DNA from: Arthrobacter_E sp041360795
GTDB taxonomy: Bacteria > Actinomycetota > Actinomycetes > Actinomycetales > Micrococcaceae
Assembly: GCF_041360795.1 (NCBI RefSeq)
Contig: NZ_JBFUPW010000001.1
Coordinates: 62,001-126,000 of the forward strand
Direction of reading: 5' to 3'
DNA: 64,000 nt
The translations under genes were made by a program, and so were the position numbers. Under the pieces are notes generated by a model that saw only the letters and a list, made by a program, of their open reading frames with translations, was not told where the DNA came from and did no database searches. This document shows positions 37,093 to 44,363 of this stretch, in pieces. How positions within the stretch are numbered: the stretch's first letter is position 1; each line of letters starts with the position of its first letter.

Positions 37093-38946
37093 CTACTTGG
37101 CTTGGTCATAGGAGTCGACCACCGCGACCGTCAGCGGGAAGTCCACCGGGGCCGTGCCGAACAGGAGCCGACCGGCGTCCCGTGCCGCGCTTTCCACTGC
37201 CTCGATGCAGTCGGGGATGAGCTCTTCGGGGGCGTGGACCATGATCTCGTCATGCAGGAAGAAGACGAGTTCCGCGGGACCAGTGACAGGCCATGCCGGG
37301 GGAGCGTATGGCTCGCGATTCCTGTTGCCGGGATGCGGCTTTTCGGCGTCTTGCCGTTCGGTGTCTGTCTTTCGCGCGTCCTGCCGTCCCGCCTTCTGCC
37401 GTCCCGCCTCCTGCCGTTCGGTGTCCTGCGAGGTGACGTCCATTGAGCTGGCGTTCGGCGACTCGTCATCCGTCGTCGCGGCCCCGAGCGCGTGAAGTCG
37501 CGACCGGATTCCGGCCAGCCAGCACTCCGCCCATTCCGCCGCGGTCCCCTGCACGATGAAGTTGCGGGTGAACCGGCCCCGTGACCTGGCCCAGGAGTCG
37601 GCGCGGCGTTGTTCCTCCTGAGTCTGTGTCCTCTGGGCCGCCTCCCATGCCGCTCCGGGAGGAGGGGTGGTCCTGCCCAGCCACGTGGAGACGGACTCCC
37701 CGCGTTCTCCACGTCGCGCGGCGTCCTCCACCAGTCCGATCGCCGCCGGGTACAGCTTCTTGAGCTGCGGCATGAGCCGGGCGGATTCCCCGGTCGTCGC
37801 ACCGTACATGGCGCCCAGGAGCGCGACTTTCGCCGAGGAACGGCTGCCGCCGAATCCTGCGTCGGCGATCTCGGCATACAGGTCCTGACCGCGAGCGGCG
37901 GCGGCCATTCCCTGATCGGCCGACATGGCCGCCAGGATGCGCGGCTCCACCTGCGAGGCGTCAGCGACCAGCAGCTTGTACCCCGGAAGAGCCCGGACAG
38001 CATTCCGGACCGACTTCGGGATCTGCAGCGCCCCGCCGCCGCGGGACGACCAGCGACCGGTGACCACACCCCCCACCACGTAATCCGATCTGAAACGGCC
38101 GTGGCGGACCCAGCTGTCCAGCCAGGACCAGCCGTTCGCCGTGTAGAGACGGGACAGCTTCTTGTACTCCAGTAAGGGGGCGATCACGGGGTGGTTGAAT
38201 TCCTGCAGTTCCCATTGCCGGGTGGTCCGCACTTCGATGCCATTGCGGTGCAGGGCCCGCAGGAGTTCCTGCGGCGAATCCGGATTGAGGGAGGGCGAGC
38301 GGAGCAGCTCTCTCATCTCCGCCACCAGTGCCTCCATCTTCCGTGGCCTCTGGCCGACTGGAGGTTCCGGGCCCAGAACCTCCTCCAGCAGGTCACGATG
38401 GGCCGCCTGGTCCCACGGGACTCCCAGGAACTGCATCTCCGTGGCCACCAGGGCAGCCGCTGACTCCGCGGCGACCAGCAGGCGCAGCCGAACGGGGGAG
38501 GCGGAACTCGCGATCGCGGTCAGCTGCGCCGCGAACTCCTGCCGGGTCGGCTCGAGGTCGCGCGCCTGGCGGGGAGCGTCGAACAGGCTGTCCTGGAGCT
38601 GCTCCACGGGGCCCGCCTCGGAGCTGGGGTAGTCCGGGGAGCCCGTGATCCTGGCTGCTATCTCGGCGTAGCCAGGGTCCTGCACAAGAGAGGAGAACCG
38701 CAGGATGGTCCGGATCAGACTGATGTCGTGGCATCTGGCCACCCGCGCTCCGGCGGCCAGCAGGCGCGGGTAGAAGTCGTGCACGGTGTCCCAGACCCAG
38801 CGGGGCTGGTCCTCTTCCAGGGATAGCACTTCCTGCGGGAGATCTTCGGCGGAGACCTTCCGCGGGCTGCCGATCGCCACACCCGAGGCATCGAGGCGGG
38901 AGAGGTGCGCCCCGCCGTCGTCGTCGGGGGTGATCAGAATGTGCAT
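37093..38946 (-). CDS. PolA-like DNA polymerase with degenerate exonuclease domain
   Basis: 617 residues from an ATG at 38946. The first ~200 residues look like a degenerate 3'-5' exonuclease-like domain without the catalytic acidic motifs. The polymerase part has motif A VADASQVEPRILAAMS (Asp near 329), an O-helix region SSAKVALLGAMYGATTG near 370 and motif C FFLHDEIMVH near 564. Between them, about residues 502-540, lies an insertion of Gln/Arg/Asp/Glu repeats (TERQEAGRQKAGRQDARKTD). It is a known actinobacterial variant (bifunctional exonuclease/polymerase annotation). Its biological role is unknown. Divergent from the ssd-tad operon. Confidence 0.85.
   Translation of the reverse strand: MHILITPDDDGGAHLSRLDASGVAIGSPRKVSAEDLPQEVLSLEEDQPRWVWDTVHDFYPRLLAAGARVARCHDISLIRTILRFSSLVQDPGYAEIAARITGSPDYPSSEAGPVEQLQDSLFDAPRQARDLEPTRQEFAAQLTAIASSASPVRLRLLVAAESAAALVATEMQFLGVPWDQAAHRDLLEEVLGPEPPVGQRPRKMEALVAEMRELLRSPSLNPDSPQELLRALHRNGIEVRTTRQWELQEFNHPVIAPLLEYKKLSRLYTANGWSWLDSWVRHGRFRSDYVVGGVVTGRWSSRGGGALQIPKSVRNAVRALPGYKLLVADASQVEPRILAAMSADQGMAAAARGQDLYAEIADAGFGGSRSSAKVALLGAMYGATTGESARLMPQLKKLYPAAIGLVEDAARRGERGESVSTWLGRTTPPPGAAWEAAQRTQTQEEQRRADSWARSRGRFTRNFIVQGTAAEWAECWLAGIRSRLHALGAATTDDESPNASSMDVTSQDTERQEAGRQKAGRQDARKTDTERQDAEKPHPGNRNREPYAPPAWPVTGPAELVFFLHDEIMVHAPEELIPDCIEAVESAARDAGRLLFGTAPVDFPLTVAVVDSYDQAK
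37330..37440 (-). repeat. Short repeats within the polymerase gene
   Basis: About seven tandem units of a ~15-bp cassette (such as CTGCCGTCCCGCCTT) encode the hydrophilic ERQEAGRQKAGRQ-type insertion between the O-helix and motif C of the polymerase. Confidence 0.75.
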
Positions 38947-39078
38947 GGTTCCATTCTCCCGGCTGACACCGACCTTTTCTGACGCCATCTTCGTGTTGTG
39001 GACAAGCCGCTGTGAGCGCTGTCCACATGGCCCCGGCGGACCCTGCCAGCTTGCCGTGGTCGGCAGCACGCTGGATTC

Positions 39079-40197
39079 ATGAAACGACGTATGCAGGGAG
39101 CCGTGGACGATCCCACGGCCGAGCTGAGCGACACCGGGTGGCCCGATCGGGTGGCCGTCCGAACGGAGTCCGGCGGCGCGCCATTCCTTCTCATCACCGG
39201 ACTTCCGGCGATCCAGGAGGCGGTCAGGGCCGCCGCGGCCGCCGCGGGTGTGCGGCTCCGGGTGGCGGAAGACGTTCAGAGCGCCGTCCCGGACTGGGAC
39301 AGATCCAGCGCGGTGATCGTCGGCGGGGATGTCCTGGATTTCCCTGTCCGTCGCCGACCCGTGGATGCCTTGCTCGGCCTGCAGGATGATCCCGGGCTGT
39401 GGGACCGCGCGGCGATGTGGGGTGTGGAACGAGTCGGCGTCCTGCCCGCTGCCATGGGCTGGCTGGCCGAATTCCTCGGCGGCATGGGCACCGTGCGCGA
39501 CGGCGGACTGGTCGCCGGACTGTGGGGCGCCGCAGGTGGGAGCGGCACGTCGACCCTCGCGGTCTGGCTCGCCGCGCAAGCTGCCGAGGAGGGACTGCGC
39601 ACGGTGCTCGTGAACACCGCGGCTCATGACGCGGGGTGGCGGTACGCCTTGTCGGCCGCCGACCTCGCAGGATCGGGGTGGGTCGAGCTGAACGCGAGCA
39701 GCGGAGCGATCAGTCCCGAACGGCTCGCGAATTCTCTTCCGCAGACCGCCGGATTCTCGGTGCTGATGTGGCCTGCAGACGGCGTCGCACCGGGGCCGGT
39801 GATCCACGATCCCCGGGTCCTGGACGCAGCGCGCAAGGCGTACGACCTGGTGGTCCTGGATCTTTCGGATTCCACACTGCACCAGCTCGCCTGGTGGTGC
39901 GACACCTTGACCGTGTGTGCGCCCCTGACCCTGAATGCCGCTGTCCGCGCGAGTAACGAGCTCGGCCACCTGCCGGTGTCATCGCCTGGGCTGGTGGCCC
40001 GCGCCCGGCGTGGTCAGGGCCCCGAAGCCGCGGAACTCGCCAAGCGGCTGGGCCTTCGCTATCACGGTCTGATTCCACCGCTCCGTGGTGTTCAGGCCGC
40101 CGCCGATGAGGGCCGTCTGCCTGGCCTGTCGAGGATCCGTCCGGTACGGACAGTGGTCGGCGCGGTACTCGCCCATGCCGGAGGTGGTGCACGATGA
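39079..40197 (+). CDS. Septum-site determining protein Ssd / CpaE-like ATPase homologue
   Basis: 372 residues. ParA/MinD-like fold with a degenerate P-loop near residue 146-165: GLWGAAGGSGTSTLAVWLA. Both lysines of the usual KGGxGKS are absent, so ATP hydrolysis may be lost. It is the first gene of the tad operon, as Rv3660c is in mycobacteria, and overlaps tadA by four bases (ATGA). CpaE-like proteins position the Flp secretion machine; Ssd overexpression disturbs septation in mycobacteria. Confidence 0.85.
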   Translation: MKRRMQGAVDDPTAELSDTGWPDRVAVRTESGGAPFLLITGLPAIQEAVRAAAAAAGVRLRVAEDVQSAVPDWDRSSAVIVGGDVLDFPVRRRPVDALLGLQDDPGLWDRAAMWGVERVGVLPAAMGWLAEFLGGMGTVRDGGLVAGLWGAAGGSGTSTLAVWLAAQAAEEGLRTVLVNTAAHDAGWRYALSAADLAGSGWVELNASSGAISPERLANSLPQTAGFSVLMWPADGVAPGPVIHDPRVLDAARKAYDLVVLDLSDSTLHQLAWWCDTLTVCAPLTLNAAVRASNELGHLPVSSPGLVARARRGQGPEAAELAKRLGLRYHGLIPPLRGVQAAADEGRLPGLSRIRPVRTVVGAVLAHAGGGAR

Positions 40198-41507
40198 GGG
40201 AGACACCGGAGGGCGAGCAGACCTCGTCGGCCACGCCCAGGGCTAACAGCGGCCGGCGCCGTGCCTTCCAGTCGGGAGCTCCGCGCCGGCAGCGTCCCCT
40301 CACGGCTGTCGGCAGCGGGCAGGAGGAAGGCCTTCCTCAGCGCTCCGGCAACGGGCACGGCCTGGATCAGGCGCTTCTTGAAACCATCAGGCAGGACGTG
40401 CTGAGTGTTCCCGGCCCGGTCACCATGGAAAGGGTCGCCGCCGCCGTGAATGCGACGGGGAGGTTCCTCGGGCCCTCCGTGGCGCTCGCAGCGGTCGAGA
40501 GCATCAATGCCGAATTGCGGGGCCTCGGACCACTGCAGGTCGTCGCCGATGTCCCAGGAGTCACCGACATCTTCGTCAACGGGCCCGACGGGGTCTGGTG
40601 GGACCGTGGAGCCGGCCTCGAGCGCATCGCGGTGCCGTTGGGGCGCGAGGAACAGGTGCGCGCCCTGGCCCAGCGACTGATATCGGCCGGAGGACGGCGC
40701 CTCGACGAGGGCAATCCGTGTGTCGATGTGCGCCTTCCTGGCGGTTACCGCGTCCACGCGGTCATTCCCCCACTATCCCCGGACGGCACCGTCCTGTCGA
40801 TCAGGATCCGTCGCGACCGGCGGTTCACCCTGGCCGAACTCAGCGAGGCAGGCATGTTCACTCAGGACGTCCTGGGCGTTCTCCAGGCCTTGATGTGCCG
40901 ACGACTGAACTTCCTGATCAGCGGAGCCACCGGTTCCGGGAAGACGGCCCTGCTGTCTTCTCTCCTGAGTCTCGCGGGGGCGCAAGAGCGGCTGGTTCTG
41001 ATCGAAGACGCGTCGGAGCTAGACCCCGGGCATCCTCACGTGATCAGGCTGGAATCCCGTCATGGAAACATCGAAGGCAAAGGAGCCATCGGGTTGAGGG
41101 AACTCGTCCGGGAGTCTCTGCGGATGAGGCCGGATCGTCTCATCGTGGGGGAGTGCCGCGGTTCGGAAGTCCGTGAGCTGCTGATGGCACTCAATACCGG
41201 ACACTGTGGTGCCGGGACCCTGCATGCGAACTCAGCCGATGACGTGCCGGCCCGGCTCGAAGCACTGTGCGCCCTGGCGGGAATGGATGGGACCGCTACG
41301 GCGGCACAGGTCTCGAGCGCTGTTGACGTGGTGATCCATCTGGCCCGGACCTCAACGGGACGCGAGATACGCGAACTGAGCCTGGTCCGGGCAGTCGACG
41401 GACGCCTGGCCACGGAGTCCGTTCTGCGTCATGTCGGTGGACGGGTGAGCTATGGACCGGGCTGGCCGGCGTTCAGGGGCAGGCTGAACGGTGGGACGGA
41501 AGCGTGA
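40194..41507 (+). CDS. tadA: Flp pilus assembly ATPase TadA/CpaF
   Basis: 437 residues. Secretion-ATPase with Walker A ISGATGSGKTALLSSL at ~242-257, Walker B-like LVLIEDASELD, and GECRGSEVRELLMALNTGH, the His-box region. Residues 1-80 are the disordered Arg/Gly start. Powers extrusion of the pilin, cytoplasmic, hexameric. Overlaps ssd before it and tadB after it. Confidence 0.93.
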   Translation: MRETPEGEQTSSATPRANSGRRRAFQSGAPRRQRPLTAVGSGQEEGLPQRSGNGHGLDQALLETIRQDVLSVPGPVTMERVAAAVNATGRFLGPSVALAAVESINAELRGLGPLQVVADVPGVTDIFVNGPDGVWWDRGAGLERIAVPLGREEQVRALAQRLISAGGRRLDEGNPCVDVRLPGGYRVHAVIPPLSPDGTVLSIRIRRDRRFTLAELSEAGMFTQDVLGVLQALMCRRLNFLISGATGSGKTALLSSLLSLAGAQERLVLIEDASELDPGHPHVIRLESRHGNIEGKGAIGLRELVRESLRMRPDRLIVGECRGSEVRELLMALNTGHCGAGTLHANSADDVPARLEALCALAGMDGTATAAQVSSAVDVVIHLARTSTGREIRELSLVRAVDGRLATESVLRHVGGRVSYGPGWPAFRGRLNGGTEA

Positions 41508-42316
41508 TGCTCTTCGTCGTCTTCCTGATGGTGGCACTGCTCATGGTCGGTCCCGGGCACGGCGCTTGGGTATGGCGGCACGAGCGCGGTCTCGCCCCAG
41601 CCAGCGTCGGCCACGGCGTGCTCGGTTCGTGGAGCAGCGCACTTGCCCGGTTCCGGAAGCGGATCAGGACGAGCACGCATGGTGCGCGGAACACTGCCGC
41701 CTCGGATCGTGAATCGATGGCCGTTCTGGTGCAGCATCTCGGCGCCCTGCTGAACGGTGGACGCAGTGCCGCTCAGGCATGGCGGGAACTGCTGGAGTTC
41801 CAGCGAGAAGCCTCGGAAATGCGCCACGAGTTGCGGCCGGGTGCCGACATCTCGGTGGACTCATCTCTTCTGGCTGTGGCTGCGCAAGCGGCCGAGCTGG
41901 GCGAAAGCCCCGCCATCGCCATCCACCGGCAGGTGGTTGCGGGGCGGTTCCCGAAGGAGTCCCGCCTCTCCGTCCGGCAATGGTCCCGCCTAGCTGCCTG
42001 TGTGCGCGCCGGCGAACTCAGCGGATGCCCTCTCGCTGACCTCCTGGAACGGTTCGCCCTCGACCTCGAACACTCCGCGGATGCCGAGAGGTCTCGCCAG
42101 ACGGCGCTCGCCGGTCCCCGGGCCAGTGTCGCCCTGCTCGGCTGGCTGCCGTTCTTCGGACTGGGCCTCGGTCTGCTGCTGGGCGTCGACCCCGTGGACA
42201 TCGTGCTGCGCTCGCCGCTCGGAGGGCTGTCCGTGGTGGCCGGTCTGCTCTTCTGGTTCCTCGGCAGGGTCTGGTCATCGCGTCTGGTACGTCAGGCGGA
42301 GGTGGGTTCGCGATGA
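41504..42316 (+). CDS. tadB: TadB-like pilus platform membrane protein
   Basis: 270 residues. An N-terminal helix, a cytoplasmic type II secretion F-like domain (AVLVQHLGALLNGGRSAAQAW, ERFALDLEHSADAERSRQTAL) and two C-terminal helices. Inner-membrane platform with TadC. Start: GTG at 41504 inside the tadA stop, or ATG one codon later. Confidence 0.88.
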   Translation: MMLFVVFLMVALLMVGPGHGAWVWRHERGLAPASVGHGVLGSWSSALARFRKRIRTSTHGARNTAASDRESMAVLVQHLGALLNGGRSAAQAWRELLEFQREASEMRHELRPGADISVDSSLLAVAAQAAELGESPAIAIHRQVVAGRFPKESRLSVRQWSRLAACVRAGELSGCPLADLLERFALDLEHSADAERSRQTALAGPRASVALLGWLPFFGLGLGLLLGVDPVDIVLRSPLGGLSVVAGLLFWFLGRVWSSRLVRQAEVGSR

Positions 42317-42987
42317 TCCTCCTCCAGTTCTCCGTCCTACTTTTCGTCTGCTGGTGCCTGACCAGTGCCAGGCCCACCTGCGCGACGGTTCTCGTCCTCA
42401 GGGGCGCTGCCGACGGGCGGAGCCTCGACGGGCCGGAAGGCCTGCCGGAAGTGTCCGGAGGCCCCGGCGTCGTGGAGGACAGCGCGCTGCTGCTGGAACT
42501 TGTCGGGGTGCTGCTGGAATCCGGGCTCAGTCTGGAACGCAGTCTCGAAGTGCTGGCCGAGTGCGCGGATCAGGCCATTGCGGCCCAGCTCCGACGTGTC
42601 GTGGCCGCGCTCGCTTTGGGCGCAGCGTGGGATGCAGCCTGGCGCAGCGCGTCCGACGTCGGTCCCCTCGCGGGCGTGAACAGCGATCGCGTGAGTCTCG
42701 TGCCGCGCGCCGTCCGCCTCTTCCGCGGGTCGGGCCATGGCCTCCACCCATCGCTGCAAGCACTGAAACAGGCCCTGGGGTTCGCCGCCTTGAGCGGGGC
42801 GCCGTCGGCTCAGAGCATCCGGTCCAGTGCCGCCGCGGAGCGCCGCAGAACCTTGCGGGACTCCGAACGGCGAGCCGCCGCTCTGGGGGTCCGGATTGTC
42901 CTGCCCTTGGGGATGTGTTCTCTGCCGTCTTTCATCTGCCTGGGCATCATCCCAGTGGTCCTGGCGCTCCTGCCTGGAGTCGTCTGA
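42313..42987 (+). CDS. tadC: TadC-like pilus platform membrane protein
   Basis: 224 residues, ATGA overlap with tadB. N-terminal helix, GspF-like central helices (ALLLELVGVLLESGLSLERS), C-terminal SFICLGIIPVVLALLPGVV. Partner of TadB in the membrane platform. Confidence 0.87.
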   Translation: MILLQFSVLLFVCWCLTSARPTCATVLVLRGAADGRSLDGPEGLPEVSGGPGVVEDSALLLELVGVLLESGLSLERSLEVLAECADQAIAAQLRRVVAALALGAAWDAAWRSASDVGPLAGVNSDRVSLVPRAVRLFRGSGHGLHPSLQALKQALGFAALSGAPSAQSIRSSAAAERRRTLRDSERRAAALGVRIVLPLGMCSLPSFICLGIIPVVLALLPGVV

Positions 42988-43023
42988 CATCGCCCGAAGG
43001 GGCCTCATTGAAAGGAAGTCCAT

Positions 43024-43356
43024 ATGCCGACAACCACCACGCCCGCCTCAGCCGATCCGGGCACTCCTGGACGTCATTCGATCACTGCCACCACTCCGCA
43101 CGGGTTGGAACGGCGAAGGTGGAGTGTTTCAGGCGAATGCGCCATCCTGTGGCTCCGGATCGTCGGGATCCTCTGGCGCCTCCGAGCCAGGCTGAAGAAG
43201 ACCTGTTCAGGTCAGGCCGGCACGTCGACGGCGGAGTACGCCATCGCCACTTTGGCTGCTGTGGCCTTCGCGGGTCTTCTGGTCGTCATCATGCGCAGCG
43301 ACGAGGTCCGGGGGTTCCTCTTGAACATCATCCGCACGGCGTTGGCGATCCCGTGA
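43024..43356 (+). CDS. DUF4244 Flp-pilin-like protein
   Basis: 110 residues with AAAGGAA upstream. After a basic Pro/Arg-rich lead, GQAGTSTAEYAIATLAAVAFAG is the DUF4244/Flp-type motif: a Gly-Glu-like processing site followed by a helix (TAEYAIATLAAVAFAGLLVVI). This is the probable structural pilin subunit. The long leader is processed by a prepilin peptidase that is not in the window. GTGA overlap with the TadE gene after it. Confidence 0.85.
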   Translation: MPTTTTPASADPGTPGRHSITATTPHGLERRRWSVSGECAILWLRIVGILWRLRARLKKTCSGQAGTSTAEYAIATLAAVAFAGLLVVIMRSDEVRGFLLNIIRTALAIP

Positions 43357-43736
43357 GTGGTCACCCGGCCCGGCCCGGGAAGCAGGATGAACGGGGGAGC
43401 GTGACGGCCGAGTTCTCGGTGACGTTGCCTGTCGTCGTGTTTCTGCTGGCGGTCCTGCTGGGCGCAGGCTCTGCTGCGATGCAGCAAGTGCGGCTTGAGG
43501 AGGCGGCCCGGGCAGCCTCGCGTTCGCTCGCCCGAGGCGACACGCAGGACGTCGCGAAGGCCGGTGCCCTGCGGCTGGCGGGTGCGCACGCATGGCTCGA
43601 AATCCAGGACGACGGCGGGGGCTTCGTTCGCGCAACAGTCCGGGCCCCCGCTCCAGGGGTGCTCGGAACCGCCGTCCCCTGGATCCAGAGCGCGCAATCG
43701 ACGGCGGCGAGGGAAGACACCGGAGGGGATCCATGA
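43353..43736 (+). CDS. TadE-family pilus-associated protein
   Basis: 127 residues from a GTG overlapping the pilin stop. RGSVTAEFSVTLPVVVFLLAV is the TadE signature. It is a minor pilin-like, single-helix protein. Its TGA overlaps the ATG of the next gene. Confidence 0.87.
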   Translation: MSGHPARPGKQDERGSVTAEFSVTLPVVVFLLAVLLGAGSAAMQQVRLEEAARAASRSLARGDTQDVAKAGALRLAGAHAWLEIQDDGGGFVRATVRAPAPGVLGTAVPWIQSAQSTAAREDTGGDP

Positions 43737-44143
43737 CCCGAGGTGGTTCTGGTTCCTGGAGAAGCCATTCGACAGCCCGAGGTCCGCATCGAGGACTTGA
43801 ACCGGAGCGGGGCTCGGGAACCGTGCTGTCACTGGGACTCGGGCTCGTACTGGTCACCGCGGTGCTGCTCGTGGTTCTGCTCGGACAGGCGGCGACGCTG
43901 GCATCCCGCGCGGCCGCTGCGGCAGACCTCTCTGCGCTCGCAGCGGCGGATGCGGCGCGTGGACTGCGGAACGGGGACCCGTGCACGGTGGCAGCGGAGA
44001 TCGCCGCCAGGGATGGAGCCCGTCTGGACTCCTGCGAGCTGCAGGGGCCATCCGGAGACATCGCGGAAGTGCGGACCAGTGTCAGCGGCGCGTTCGGTCT
44101 GGACGGGGGCGAAGGCCGTGCCCGTGCCGGGCCGCCTCCGTAG
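43733..44143 (+). CDS. TadE-like secretion-neighbourhood protein (Rv3654c type)
   Basis: 136 residues. RGSGTVLSLGLGLVLVTAVLLVVL followed by AADLSALAAADAARGLRNGDPC: the G-S-G-T helix and the AADLSALAAA motif of the actinobacterial TadE-like family beside the tad helicase. Last gene of the operon. Confidence 0.87.
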   Translation: MTRGGSGSWRSHSTARGPHRGLEPERGSGTVLSLGLGLVLVTAVLLVVLLGQAATLASRAAAAADLSALAAADAARGLRNGDPCTVAAEIAARDGARLDSCELQGPSGDIAEVRTSVSGAFGLDGGEGRARAGPPP

Positions 44144-44180
44144 GGGGCGGAGTGGACCGGTGTCACGGCCGCCTCCCTCC

Positions 44181-44320
44181 GGGCCGAGTGGTCCGCGTGC
44201 CGGCCCGCCTCCCGAGGAATTGAAACCGTCGGCTGGCAGACTCGCCTCCCCAGGGGCCGAGCGTGCCGCGTGCCTACTCACCTCCCGAGGAATTGAACCG
44301 TCCGCTGGCGGGCTTGCCCC
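44181..44320. repeat. Degenerate two-copy ~73-bp tandem repeat
   Basis: CCTCCCGAGGAATTGAAACC at 44208 recurs as CCTCCCGAGGAATTGAACCG at 44281, 73 bp away. The surrounding sequence (GGGCCGAG before, GTCGGCTGGC after) repeats too. Noncoding DNA between the tad operon and the helicase; no terminator is evident. Confidence 0.75.
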
Positions 44321-44363
44321 GATGGGGTGAGCCCGCCCGCTCACCGGCCCAGAACCTGGGGGA

